A DNA stretch of 64,000 nucleotides, taken from the NCBI GenBank assembly GCA_934247115.1, contig CAKQIY010000005.1, forward strand, positions 45,296 through 109,295, in the 5' to 3' direction. The number at the start of each line of letters is the position of its first letter. Within the stretch, counting starts at the first letter, position 1. This DNA comes from an uncultured Coprococcus sp. (GTDB lineage: Bacteria; Bacillota; Clostridia; Lachnospirales; Lachnospiraceae). The notes beneath the pieces were generated by a model. It had not been told where the DNA came from, made no database searches, and worked only from the letters and a program-made list of their open reading frames with translations. Below, piece after piece: positions 44,840 to 54,112 of this stretch. Position numbers and translations under genes: made by a program.

Positions 44840-45940
44840 TTGACAAATTTAAAACGAATATTAAAGATATCTTTTATTAGTCTTGGAGTTATCGCAGGAC
44901 TCGCCCTGCTGCTTGTAGCAACACTTACTATAACAGAATACAGGCCAGATGACACCGAGAAGCTGGATATCACATATGCACAAAACCCTTCTGAAGACAG
45001 GGGTGGTTCCTCCAAAACACTTTCTGCAGGGACCCAACTATCCATATTGACCTGGAACATAGGGTATGGTTGTCTTGGCACCAATGCGGATTTCTTCATG
45101 GACGGCGGATCCAGCGTATACACTGCGGATTCCGATCAGGTTCATGACAACATGTCATCCATAACTTCCGAACTTACTTCACTTGCACCTGACGTAATAT
45201 TGCTTCAGGAGGTGGATGAAAGATCATCGCGAAGCCACAGGATAGATGAAACGGAAATCATAAAAGATGATCTTTCTGCGTACAGCAGTGCATATGCATA
45301 CAATTATAAGACTCTTTTCGTACCTTATCCACTCCCACCTATAGGCCAGGTTGCAGCAGGCATCATGACGCTGAGCTCTTATCCCATCACCAAGGCGGAC
45401 AGGATTCAGCTTCCATGTCCATTCACCTATCCGATGAGGCTGTGTAACCTGAAAAGATGTCTGCTCGTCTCAAGAATCCCCATCGAGGACAGTGACCGAG
45501 AGCTCGTTATCGTCAATCTCCACCTTGAGGCATATGACTCTGGAGAAGGAAAAGCCGCACAGACACGTATGCTCGCCGATATTCTTCAGGAAGAAGCTGA
45601 TGCCGGCAACTATGTTGTAGCTGGCGGTGATTTCAATCAGACATTTGCAGATATCGACCTGTCCGGATATCCACTTCAGTCGCCTGAGCTCTGGGCTCCT
45701 GGAACGATAGATGCCTCTGAGTTCGGCACATCATTTACATGCCTGACTGATCCATCAGCTCCTACCTGCAGATCACTGGATCAGCCATATGCAGGAAGCG
45801 ATCACAGCAGCTTCCAATACTATGTGATCGATGGTTTCATCGTATCTTCCAATGTAGAAGTTAATAATATACACACCCTAGACCTGGATTTTCAAAATTC
45901 TGATCATAACCCAATAAGGCTGGAGATCACTCTTAAATGA
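44840..45940 (+). CDS. Endonuclease/exonuclease/phosphatase-family protein, membrane anchored
   Basis: 366 residues from a TTG start at 44840 with GAGGA seven to nine bases upstream. An N-terminal span (residues 8-30) would anchor it with the catalytic domain outside. The EEP fold is complete: LTWNIGYG (metal-site Asn), ILLQEVDE (catalytic Glu), IVNLHLEAYDSG, VAGGDFNQ and the final SDHNPI (catalytic Asp-His). Substrate may be a nucleic acid, a phosphoinositide or a lipid phosphate. Related exported proteins are common in Lachnospiraceae. Its stop codon is inside the terminator stem. Confidence 0.88.
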   Translation: MTNLKRILKISFISLGVIAGLALLLVATLTITEYRPDDTEKLDITYAQNPSEDRGGSSKTLSAGTQLSILTWNIGYGCLGTNADFFMDGGSSVYTADSDQVHDNMSSITSELTSLAPDVILLQEVDERSSRSHRIDETEIIKDDLSAYSSAYAYNYKTLFVPYPLPPIGQVAAGIMTLSSYPITKADRIQLPCPFTYPMRLCNLKRCLLVSRIPIEDSDRELVIVNLHLEAYDSGEGKAAQTRMLADILQEEADAGNYVVAGGDFNQTFADIDLSGYPLQSPELWAPGTIDASEFGTSFTCLTDPSAPTCRSLDQPYAGSDHSSFQYYVIDGFIVSSNVEVNNIHTLDLDFQNSDHNPIRLEITLK

Positions 45941-45957
45941 GTGGCTCCAGCCCTTTT
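45918..45957 (+). terminator. Terminator overlapping the stop codon
   Basis: Plus strand GGCTGGAGATCACTC pairs with GAGTGGCTCCAGCC (one unpaired base), then CTTTTC. The TGA stop is in the loop. Confidence 0.8.
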
Positions 45958-45978
45958 CTATATATACTAATTTACTAT

Positions 45979-48303
45979 CTACTTTGCTCTGAGAACATAA
46001 AGTCTTGAATCATAGTCCCCACAAGGCATATCATCTCCGACTATCTCTCCCGCAGATGTATCACTGGTGATAAGTCCGAGGTTCATCAGCTCATCGCCGT
46101 AGCATGATGGGCCTGCGATGACATTGACTGCAGAATTCTCTCCTTTATCTCCTGACACTTTCTCATATATCAGCTTTCCATCCGGTGTCTTACTCACTGT
46201 GAGTGCCTGGCCTCCGAGCACATTGCAGCTGTATAATGCATCCGGATCCAGACCATGGAGCTTCATTCTTGTAAAGCATTTGTTCGGTGTGTAGAGTGTT
46301 CTGAACCATGCCACGATGGCGGTCTTCTTATCGTCTGATACGACCATCCAGCCGCACTCCTCATCGTCAAATGGACTTGCAAGTCTGTAGAATGTTCCGT
46401 ACTGGATCACCTCACGGTATGCCTTCATGAACTTAACCTGCTCCTTGACCTCCTCTATCTCCTCGGCTGTGAGCTTGTTCAGATCCAGCTCATATCCAAA
46501 TGTTCCGAAATATGCAGCATTTGCACGAGTCTTAAGCGGCGCCTCTCGTCTTGTCTGATGATTTGGCACAACCGAAACGTGGCTTCCCATACTGCTGATC
46601 GGGTAACACATGGATGTTCCATACTGGATCTTGACTCTCTCTATGGCATCCGTGTCATCACTTGTCCAGCCCTGTGGCGCATAGTAGAGAATGCCCGGAT
46701 CAAAACGTCCGCCGCCGCTGGCACATGACTCAAAGAGTACATGTGGAAATGTGCTTGTGAGTCTCTCATACAGATCGTACACACCAAGTATGTATCTGTG
46801 GAACACCTCGCCCTGTCTGTCGGCTGGAAGAGCCGCACTATAGCACTCGGTGATACTTCTGTTCATATCCCACTTCACATATGACACCTTTGCCGTGCTG
46901 AGTATCTTTGCCATCATCTCATATATTCTGTCAACGACCTCTTTCCTGGAGAAATCCAGAACGTACTGGAATCTTCCATGTGAGTCGTGTCTTCCCGGAA
47001 CCGAGAGTATCCAGTCTGAGTGCTCTCTGTAGAGGTCTGAGTCTTTATTTGTCATCTCAGGCTCGAACCAGAGTCCGAACTTCAAGCCTACTTTCTCTAT
47101 ATCCTCTGCAATTCCTGTGATTCCCTCCGGGAGTCTGTCTGGATTTGCAACCCAGTCTCCAAGACCTGCATGGTCTGTGGTTCTGGCTCCAAACCAGCCG
47201 TCGTCAAGAACGAACAGCTCAACTCCGCACTCCTTTGCCTTCTGTGCGATGGCTATGAGCTTCTCTCTGGTGAAATCAAAATATGTAGCCTCCCAGTTGT
47301 TGATGAGGATCGGCCTTGGCTTGTCTCTCCACTCGCCTCTTGCAAGTCTCTTCTGATACAGCTTGTGGAATGTCTGACTCATCTTGTTGAGGCCCTGGTC
47401 TGAATACACGATGACTGCCTCAGGAGTCTGGAAATGCTCACCTGCTTCAAGCTTCCAGTCAAATGTATCTGGATTTATTCCGGCAAGAATACGGGCTGTA
47501 TTTCTCGTGTCGACCTCTGCCTGTATCTTGAAATTGCCACTGTAGACAAGACTTATTCCGATTGCCTCGCCCTGATTCTCGTCCGTTGTCTCCCTCTTCA
47601 ATGAGATGAACGGATTATGCTCATGGGATGAATGGCCACGGTTACTGCCTATGGACTGTACTCCCTGCTCAAGATCTCTGGTTATTATGTGGCGCTCCCT
47701 TGCCCATGCACCTGAAAGCTGCATCCACTGATAATCAGGATCCGGGAGATCCAGACACATACTGTAGGCAGTGGTGAGATGTACCGCCTCTGTGCCTTCA
47801 TTTACATACTCTACGCTCTTCGCTATGACCGGTCTGTCACTCCATATCGTATAGAGCATTCTCGCCTTTATGCCTGTGAGCGAATCCTTCAATGTGATGA
47901 TCAAAGTCTCCGCCTCATCATCATTCTCTGTGTAGGTTGCCGGCAGCGACTGAAGCTTAGGCTTGCCTGTATTTACCTCATGTGATACATACACAAAATC
48001 TGATATCCTGCTGCCATTTGACTGAAGGACTTCCACCATCGGCGTCCTGTAATCTGTGGTTCCGTATACAGGAAGCTCCTGCTTCACCGACTCAAGAGAG
48101 AACAACCTGTCGTCGTCATATACATACTGGAACATAGGTCTCTGGACAAGCTCGAGAAGATGTGAAAAATTCTCTCTGTCCTTTATCGCCTTGCCATAGT
48201 ACAGATTTCCCAGATGTCCGTTTGGGAGCACCGTCATGATGTAGCTTATCTCACCATTTGTAAGGTGAAATGTCTGTGTCTCTTCATGAAATATAATACC
48301 CAT
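45979..48303 (-). CDS. Alpha-galactosidase, GH36
   Basis: 774 residues from ATG 48303 (AAAGGAG eight bases upstream). The plan is that of GH36 RafA/AgaA enzymes: N-terminal beta-sandwich (about 1-330), (beta/alpha)8 catalytic barrel (about 330-680) and a C-terminal beta domain. The nucleophile is the Asp in YVKWDMNR and the acid/base the second Asp of WTSDDTDAIER; ESCASGGGRFDPG shapes the galactose pocket. It hydrolyses raffinose-family sugars and melibiose; without a signal peptide it is cytoplasmic, so the sugars must be imported, possibly by ABC system 2. Confidence 0.95.
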   Translation of the reverse strand: MGIIFHEETQTFHLTNGEISYIMTVLPNGHLGNLYYGKAIKDRENFSHLLELVQRPMFQYVYDDDRLFSLESVKQELPVYGTTDYRTPMVEVLQSNGSRISDFVYVSHEVNTGKPKLQSLPATYTENDDEAETLIITLKDSLTGIKARMLYTIWSDRPVIAKSVEYVNEGTEAVHLTTAYSMCLDLPDPDYQWMQLSGAWARERHIITRDLEQGVQSIGSNRGHSSHEHNPFISLKRETTDENQGEAIGISLVYSGNFKIQAEVDTRNTARILAGINPDTFDWKLEAGEHFQTPEAVIVYSDQGLNKMSQTFHKLYQKRLARGEWRDKPRPILINNWEATYFDFTREKLIAIAQKAKECGVELFVLDDGWFGARTTDHAGLGDWVANPDRLPEGITGIAEDIEKVGLKFGLWFEPEMTNKDSDLYREHSDWILSVPGRHDSHGRFQYVLDFSRKEVVDRIYEMMAKILSTAKVSYVKWDMNRSITECYSAALPADRQGEVFHRYILGVYDLYERLTSTFPHVLFESCASGGGRFDPGILYYAPQGWTSDDTDAIERVKIQYGTSMCYPISSMGSHVSVVPNHQTRREAPLKTRANAAYFGTFGYELDLNKLTAEEIEEVKEQVKFMKAYREVIQYGTFYRLASPFDDEECGWMVVSDDKKTAIVAWFRTLYTPNKCFTRMKLHGLDPDALYSCNVLGGQALTVSKTPDGKLIYEKVSGDKGENSAVNVIAGPSCYGDELMNLGLITSDTSAGEIVGDDMPCGDYDSRLYVLRAK

Positions 48304-48604
48304 AAGTGTATCTCCTTTTCTCCATTTATTTGTCTGAGCAGACAACCTCCGTTACGCCTGTACACTGCGCACCCTCTGCTCTTAAATCTCATGTCTGACT
48401 GCTTTTTATACAGCTATTTTAATATCTGGGTATTATATTTTATATGGAAAAAAGTTGACCAAATATGGTACTGCTGATGGTTAAGTTGGGTGATTATTCT
48501 GAACTGTGAATACGCTTTGAACATTAAGACATATCTTTCATTTAATGATCCATTCACTTTGTCTATAGATTTGAGCAAAGTATCCCTAAAGTATACAGGC
48601 AATG
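48304..48604. other. Intergenic region upstream of alpha-galactosidase gene
   Basis: AT-rich stretch with a minus-strand TATAAT (plus 48432-48437), about 130 bp before the alpha-galactosidase start, as candidate -10 box. I found no copy of the ATGAAACATGTTTCAT operator of the neighbouring LacI system and no other feature. Confidence 0.4.
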
Positions 48605-48677
48605 AAAAAAGCCTGAATACTGATACCAGACCAACTGTAATTTTCAATCAGTCTCCACCAATATTCAGGCTTTTTCT
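48605..48677 (-). terminator. Terminator of ABC operon 2
   Basis: Minus strand AAAAAGCCTGAATA and TATTCAGGCTTTTTT arms, 42 bases apart, with further partial pairing in the loop (ACTG / CAGT). Confidence 0.85.
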
Positions 48678-48689
48678 GCCAGCCCCGGC

Positions 48690-50387
48690 TTACACCGCGT
48701 ACACCACAGTCTCATAAGGTCTGAGTGTACCATCGTAATCCGCATAATTACCCATAAGCACATCCGCAGTCTCAGGAATTGCGCAGCTCACATCCTCACC
48801 GGTCATGTTGACAACAACATATACCGATCTGTCTGCGCTTTCTGCATTTGCTCCAGTTCCACATGCACACTCAATCTGAACCGGCTTGCGCCTGTACACT
48901 ATGATTCCTGCATTATTCGTCTCCACATCCTCCAGGTCTCCGTAGATGAGAGTCTGTGTGTACTCCGAGTGATTTCTGAGCTGTATCATCGCCTTATAAA
49001 AGTTAAGCACAGAATCCTTATCAGCGTTCTCAAGCTCCACTGTCTGGAGGTCACACTGATTGTTGCATGCCAGCCATGGCTCATGCACTGAGAATCCGAA
49101 GTTCTTTTCGCTGTTCCACTGCATCGGAAGTCTCGACTGGTCACGGCTCCTTATATTTACGGATTTCATCGCCTCAGTCTCACTGTATCCGGCTTCAAGG
49201 CATCTCGCATACTGTCCCTTGGAATTGATATCGTCAAGCTCATCTATGTTGTCAAAATGAGTGTTTATCATGCCAAGCTCCTGTCCCTGATATACAAATG
49301 GCGTACCCTTCAGGAAGAAGAACAGCGCGCCAAGCGCCTTTGCCATCTGTGTTCTGTATTCAGGAATATCTCCAGCCGGGAAGTATTTGCCTATACTTCT
49401 AGGCTGATCGTGGTTTTCCAGATAATTTGCTGCCCATCCGATCTTCTTCACAAGCCTCTGGTTTGTGAACAGCTTGTCCTTGAACTCCTCTATCGTCCAG
49501 TCTCTCTGGTGCATCCAGAGATCGCCCGGATTGATATCTATGTCTGTGTAGCTAAAGTCAAATATCATGGAGAAATGTCCATCTCTTCCAATGTATCTGT
49601 CCAAATCCTCATTTGGAACTCCAGGAGTCTCTGCAACAGTCACAAAGTCTCCTCTGCCATATGTGTTGAGTTTTAACTCGTGAAGAAACTCATCTATTCC
49701 CGGTTTGTTGAGACAGCATTTGCCAACATCACATCTGCCGTCCTCGCCGTCTGACGGCATAGGCGGGAATGAGAGGTCTTTCTTGATAAATGTGATGGCA
49801 TCCATTCGGAATCCTGAAACTCCCTTGTCAAGCCACCAGTTCATCATGTCGTAGAGCTCTTGTCTCATCTCCGCACATTCCCAGTTGAGATCCGGCTGCT
49901 CCTTCGCAAACGAATGGAAATACCAGCTGCCGTCCTCAATCTGTGTCCATGTGCTTCCACCGAAGTTAGATCTGAGATCTGCAAGTCCATCTATGTTGTC
50001 CTTAAATATATAATAATTTCTGTATTTGCTGTGTCTGTCCCGGCACGCCTCCTGGAACCATCTGTGCTGGTCTGATGTGTGGTTGATGACCATGTCCATG
50101 ATTATCTTGATGCCATTTTCATTTGCGCATCTTATAAGTTCATCCGCATCCTCTATGGTTCCAAACTCAGGATTCACATCGTAGTAATCCGATATGTCAT
50201 ATCCGTTGTCCTTCATAGGCGACTTGAAGAATGGACATATCCACACAGCGGTCACGCCAAGTTCTTTGAGGTACGGCAATTTCTCGGTTATTCCCTTCAG
50301 ATCTCCTATGCCATCTCCGTTGCTGTCATAGAAGCTTCTAGGGTATATCTGGTAAAATACCGCCTCTTTCCACCATTTTCTGTCCAT
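48690..50387 (-). CDS. Oligo-1,6-glucosidase / alpha-glucosidase, GH13
   Basis: 565 residues, GH13 oligo-1,6-glucosidase-like (subfamily 31 type). The N-terminus KEAVFYQIYPRSFYDSNGDG is diagnostic; the nucleophile is the Asp in GFRMDAITF, the acid/base Glu in VAETPGV, and the third Asp in LENHDQPR. It would release glucose from isomalto-oligosaccharides, panose, or short malto-oligosaccharides in the cytoplasm. It is the last gene of ABC operon 2, starting 9 bp after the second permease, so the imported sugar should be its substrate. Confidence 0.93.
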   Translation of the reverse strand: MDRKWWKEAVFYQIYPRSFYDSNGDGIGDLKGITEKLPYLKELGVTAVWICPFFKSPMKDNGYDISDYYDVNPEFGTIEDADELIRCANENGIKIIMDMVINHTSDQHRWFQEACRDRHSKYRNYYIFKDNIDGLADLRSNFGGSTWTQIEDGSWYFHSFAKEQPDLNWECAEMRQELYDMMNWWLDKGVSGFRMDAITFIKKDLSFPPMPSDGEDGRCDVGKCCLNKPGIDEFLHELKLNTYGRGDFVTVAETPGVPNEDLDRYIGRDGHFSMIFDFSYTDIDINPGDLWMHQRDWTIEEFKDKLFTNQRLVKKIGWAANYLENHDQPRSIGKYFPAGDIPEYRTQMAKALGALFFFLKGTPFVYQGQELGMINTHFDNIDELDDINSKGQYARCLEAGYSETEAMKSVNIRSRDQSRLPMQWNSEKNFGFSVHEPWLACNNQCDLQTVELENADKDSVLNFYKAMIQLRNHSEYTQTLIYGDLEDVETNNAGIIVYRRKPVQIECACGTGANAESADRSVYVVVNMTGEDVSCAIPETADVLMGNYADYDGTLRPYETVVYAV

Positions 50388-50396
50388 ATTTTATGT

Positions 50397-51233
50397 TTAT
50401 CCTTTCACAGCTCCGGCTGAAATTCCCTCGATTATATTCTTCTGAAGTATGATGAATATGATCACGATAGGGATGATACAGAGAAGTACTGCAGGGAAGA
50501 TGAGCTCCCAAGGATTTCCGTACTGTCCTGACAGACTCTTTGCATAATATAAGCTCAGCGTGAGCGTCTTTTTGTCGTTATTTCCTATTACGAGGAATGG
50601 AAGAAGGTAATCGTTCCATATCCACACTGCATTTGTGATGACAACTGTCATTGTCGTCGGTTTTAAGAGTGGCATTACCACGTATCTGTATATCTGGAAT
50701 ATATTTGCTCCATCGAGCATGGCTGCCTCCTCAAGTGACAGCGGGATACTCTTGATGAATCCTCTGTACAGCAGAACCGACATACTGATTCCAAATCCTC
50801 CATACATAAGGATCAGACCTGGTGTGTTCTTGAGACCCAGCTTGTCCATCAGTGATACCAATGGGTACATAACTGACTGGAAAGGTATGAGCATGGCTGC
50901 TGTGTATGCGATGAAGAGTATATTTGCCACCTTGGAATCTGTCCTGGCAATTGCCCATGCGGCAAATGAAGATATGATCACGATAAGTGCCACAGCCGCA
51001 ACTGTTATGAGTATTGTCTGAAGCAGGCTGCTGCCGAGATTTATCTGCTCAGCTGCATTCTTCAGATAGTCCAGATTCCATGACTTCGGGAGAGCTATTG
51101 GAGATGCTACTATCTCCTGCTGTCCCTTGAATGAATTGACGATCAGGAACCATATCGGGAATATGGTCACGATTGCCAATACAGCGAGTATAACCACTAT
51201 GAGTGCTCTTTTGATCTTGCCTTTTACTCCCAT
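50397..51233 (-). CDS. Sugar ABC transporter permease, MalG type (system 2)
   Basis: 278 residues, six spans, with the EAA loop EEAAMLDGANIFQIYRYVV near residues 166-184 and the C-terminal SAGAVKG of the family. It starts in the stop codon of the preceding permease gene (TAATG). Pairs with the 51233-52129 product to import an oligosaccharide that the co-transcribed GH13 enzyme would split. Confidence 0.93.
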   Translation of the reverse strand: MGVKGKIKRALIVVILAVLAIVTIFPIWFLIVNSFKGQQEIVASPIALPKSWNLDYLKNAAEQINLGSSLLQTILITVAAVALIVIISSFAAWAIARTDSKVANILFIAYTAAMLIPFQSVMYPLVSLMDKLGLKNTPGLILMYGGFGISMSVLLYRGFIKSIPLSLEEAAMLDGANIFQIYRYVVMPLLKPTTMTVVITNAVWIWNDYLLPFLVIGNNDKKTLTLSLYYAKSLSGQYGNPWELIFPAVLLCIIPIVIIFIILQKNIIEGISAGAVKG

Positions 51234-52129
51234 TATGATTCAATCTCCTTTCTCTTAGTGATCATTACCTGAGCTATAGATATAACTGCAATGATAACGA
51301 AGAATATAACTGCCTGTGCCTGTGCCTCTCCGTATGCCGGAGGAGAACTCTCTCTTACTGTTTTCAGTATCATGTAGGATATCATGGTCGTTCCGAAATT
51401 GCCCTCTGTCAGTGAAACGTTGAGGTCAAGCATCTTGAAGCTGTTTGCCAGTGACATAAAGAGCACTATCGTAAATGAAGGCATGAGAAGCGGAAGTGTG
51501 ATCTTCCTGAAGCTTGTCCAGCCTGTGGCTCCATCTATTCTGGCAGCCTCATAAATATCCTCTGAAATATTGTTGAGTCCGTTGAGGTAGATTATCAGGT
51601 AGTAACCTGCAACCTGCCACACACCAACGATTGCATATGCCAGAAGTGCTTTCCACTGATTCTGAAGCATGTTGTTGAGCACCTCTACGTGTACCACACC
51701 GTCTGTACCAAACAGTGTCTGTGAAAATACATTTTCAAATATGAAACGCCATACATAACCCATGGCGAGCATTCCAAGTACATATGGAAGGAACAGTACA
51801 GTTCTGAAAAGTCCCTTGCCCTTGGTAAGCTTCTTGATCATGAGTGCCAGAAGAAGACTGACAACATTCTGTGCTATTACTGCAAGTACAGCATATATGG
51901 CCGTGTATCCAAGTGACTGAAGAAAATCCTTCGACTTGAATATGCTTGTATAATTCTTAAGCCCCACCAGTGCATTCCACCAGTGCTCCCCACCTACGAA
52001 GTATGAACCTCTCCACTCAGTGAAGGAGTAGATCACACCCTCTATAAAAGGAACTATGATAACCAGCAGAAACAACACTATAGAAGGCAGAACCATAAAC
52101 CAGAATTTTCTCTTGTAAAATCTCTTCAT
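51233..52129 (-). CDS. Sugar ABC transporter permease, MalF type (system 2)
   Basis: 298 residues from ATG 52129 (AAAGGA six bases upstream). Six spans and EAA loop YEAARIDGATGWTSFRKITL near residue 200. It lacks the long N-terminal extension of the system 1 partner, so it belongs to the UgpA/LacF/MsmF-sized group. Two hairpins lie between it and the binding-protein gene. Confidence 0.92.
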   Translation of the reverse strand: MKRFYKRKFWFMVLPSIVLFLLVIIVPFIEGVIYSFTEWRGSYFVGGEHWWNALVGLKNYTSIFKSKDFLQSLGYTAIYAVLAVIAQNVVSLLLALMIKKLTKGKGLFRTVLFLPYVLGMLAMGYVWRFIFENVFSQTLFGTDGVVHVEVLNNMLQNQWKALLAYAIVGVWQVAGYYLIIYLNGLNNISEDIYEAARIDGATGWTSFRKITLPLLMPSFTIVLFMSLANSFKMLDLNVSLTEGNFGTTMISYMILKTVRESSPPAYGEAQAQAVIFFVIIAVISIAQVMITKRKEIES

Positions 52130-52154
52130 AGTTTTTCCTTTCCTACATTGAACA

Positions 52155-52224
52155 CCAGCCATGCCAAATTTGCCTTCGGCAAATGGCTGGCGCTACATGT
52201 CAAGTTTTCATAGAAAACCTGACA
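52155..52224 (-). terminator. Tandem hairpins between binding protein and permease genes
   Basis: First hairpin at 52198-52224: minus strand TGTCAGGTTTTC / GAAAACTTGACA, three-base loop. Second at 52155-52190: GCCATTTGCC / GGCAAATTTGGC within CCAGCC / GGCTGG. Neither has a U-run. They probably protect upstream mRNA, as REP sequences do between malE and malF, or cause partial stop. Confidence 0.65.
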
Positions 52225-52242
52225 CATCCCATTTAGCACCGA

Positions 52243-53721
52243 TTACTCTTTGATGCTGTCCTTCCACTTTGTCAGTGCATCTTCCACACCTGTTCTTATA
52301 GTGTTCTCATCCCACTGATCAGGATTTGTAAACAACTGCTCCTGAATAGTTGCACCGATGGTATTGAGTCCCCATGACTCAGGGAAAGCATCGAAGTCAT
52401 TGCCCATCACAAGGTCATTGCTCATATAGTATACAAGTGAATTGCTGAGCGGATTCTCAAGCTTCTCGCTCTCGTCTGCGTTGAATGGTACAAATGCGAA
52501 TTTGTTTGTGATGTAATCTTTTCCTGTATCTGATGTGTAGAGCCATACAAGGAAGTCCTCAGCGGCTTTCTGCTCCTCTTCTGAATCCTTCTTGTTGATA
52601 ACGTAATACTGTGAAACGAACTCAGGGATTGAGCTGTTCATCTTGTCAACTGTAACACCCTCAGCTGAGATGTCACTCTGCTCAAGGTTAACCTTCATTG
52701 GGAGCATTGTAAGTCTTGATGCCTTGTCTGCATCCACACCCGCGATGGTTCCGTATACCCAGTTACCCTGCTTGATGAACATTGCCTTACCCTCAGCAAA
52801 TGTCTGAACTGCCTGATCATATCCCGTCACTGTTGAGTTGATGTACTCTGATCCACGCTCTACCTTGCCGCTTGGTCCTGCTGTGTAGCTTGAAAGCATG
52901 TCGAGCTCCTGAACCATCTTTACAAGTGGCTCCTCAAGCTTATCAACATCTTCCTTTGTAGCTGCTGCCGTTGCATTGTAGTTAGGGAACACTGCATTCA
53001 GTGCGTAGTTTGTATAGTGGTTTGCATATGTCCACTTCTCCGCACCTGCGATTGCAAATACTCCGTTCATGTTCTCTGTTGTGGCTGTCTTGTCCTTTGC
53101 CGTTGTGTATGCATTGCCTGAAAGTGTAACCTTCTCGCCACCCTTGCCGTTTATGTAATCATCGATTGCCTTGATCATTCCTGTGAACTCTTCATAATTG
53201 GCACTTCTGTAATCAGCGACAAATGCGTCTGCGCTGTCAAGTCCAAATACATCACATATCATCTGTGTATCTGCGATAAGTCCGTAACCCTCTACGTTGT
53301 AAGGGATTCCGCAGCTTGCTCCGCTCTCATCTGCGAGCTGCATGCTCTCTGGAATTGAATCGTAGATTGACTTTAACTCCTCATTCTTTACTGATGTTGA
53401 TGGAAGTACAAATCCGCCCTCATTCCACTCTGTGAACTGTGCCTGGTTTATCGCGTACAGTGTAGGATAGTTCTTGGAATTCATCTCTGATCTGAGTGTC
53501 TCCATGGTCTCCTGTGTACCACATGTGTAAACCTTAACCTTAACTCCTGTCTCTGTCTCATAATCCTTGCACAGATCCTGGATGCTGTCTGCAATCTCAG
53601 ACTTTGTGTTGTAAATATACAGATCGTAATCCTTCTTTGCTGAACCACATCCTGTCATGGATGCAAGTCCAAGCATCATAGCTGCTGAAAGCGCACATGC
53701 TACTAATTTCTTTGCTCTCAT
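52243..53721 (-). CDS. Extracellular solute-binding lipoprotein (system 2)
   Basis: Start ATG 53721 (AAGGAG eight bases upstream), 492 residues. Lipoprotein signal ending in ASMTGCG (Cys near residue 26). The mature protein is a family 1 solute-binding protein (YDLYIYNTKSEIADSIQDL, then TGVKVKVYTCGTQE), likely binding an alpha-glucoside such as isomaltose, trehalose or raffinose-type sugar. It is first in the operon with two permeases and the GH13 enzyme, and its promoter carries two LacI-type operators. Confidence 0.92.
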   Translation of the reverse strand: MRAKKLVACALSAAMMLGLASMTGCGSAKKDYDLYIYNTKSEIADSIQDLCKDYETETGVKVKVYTCGTQETMETLRSEMNSKNYPTLYAINQAQFTEWNEGGFVLPSTSVKNEELKSIYDSIPESMQLADESGASCGIPYNVEGYGLIADTQMICDVFGLDSADAFVADYRSANYEEFTGMIKAIDDYINGKGGEKVTLSGNAYTTAKDKTATTENMNGVFAIAGAEKWTYANHYTNYALNAVFPNYNATAAATKEDVDKLEEPLVKMVQELDMLSSYTAGPSGKVERGSEYINSTVTGYDQAVQTFAEGKAMFIKQGNWVYGTIAGVDADKASRLTMLPMKVNLEQSDISAEGVTVDKMNSSIPEFVSQYYVINKKDSEEEQKAAEDFLVWLYTSDTGKDYITNKFAFVPFNADESEKLENPLSNSLVYYMSNDLVMGNDFDAFPESWGLNTIGATIQEQLFTNPDQWDENTIRTGVEDALTKWKDSIKE

Positions 53722-53817
53722 AACCTTTTCTCCTTTTCTTGCTTTGAATTTTTCCCTCTTGTTAATTCTCGCTATCATTTATATTGTTCCGATAAAACAC
53801 ATTTCATAAGCGCTTAA

Positions 53818-53870
53818 ATGAAACATGTTTCATTTGCATTAAGATTATCATATGAAACATGTTTCGTCAA
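53818..53870 (-). promoter_or_regulatory. Promoter of ABC operon 2 with paired LacI operators
   Basis: TTGACG (53865-53870), 17-bp spacer and TAATCT (53842-53847) on the minus strand. Operator ATGAAACATGTTTCGT (53852-53867) fills the spacer; the perfect palindrome ATGAAACATGTTTCAT (53818-53833) lies just downstream of the start point. Centres are 34 bp apart. A separate palindrome TAAGCGCTTA (53807-53816) may be a cre-like site. Confidence 0.88.
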
Positions 53871-53889
53871 TAGGGGATTTATAGAATTT

Positions 53890-54075
53890 TTAGATTTTGT
53901 ATCTTTCTGACTTATTTCTTGCAAAAAGCGATAATTTTGTGACTTTAAAGACCTTCACAGGTGAACTTACACTTGAAATTCGTATCGCTGTTACGGCGAA
54001 CTCAAAGCTCTCGTAAAAGCACAGATTATTGTTTGTACCCGCATAAAAAAGAAGTTCATGATTTTTGAGGGGCAC
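53890..54075 (-). CDS. Doubtful 61-residue frame between lacI terminator and operon 2 promoter
   Basis: GTG-started frame with no clear ribosome binding site; it begins inside the terminator of the LacI gene. The translation (AVTAIRISSVSSPVKVF, LSLFARNKSERYK) shows no domain. The open frame may reflect a dispersed non-coding repeat rather than a protein. Listed only because the 170-bp stretch is otherwise unexplained. Confidence 0.2.
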   Translation of the reverse strand: MPLKNHELLFYAGTNNNLCFYESFEFAVTAIRISSVSSPVKVFKVTKLSLFARNKSERYKI

Positions 54076-54102
54076 CTCATTTTCTCTTCATGAACTTCTT
54101 TT
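54047..54102 (-). terminator. Terminator of LacI-family gene
   Basis: Minus strand AAAAGAAGTTCATGA and TCATGAACTTCTTTT arms, then further T residues; the loop contains a small GAGG / CCTC stem. Confidence 0.88.
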
Positions 54103-54112
54103 CGTAATCATA

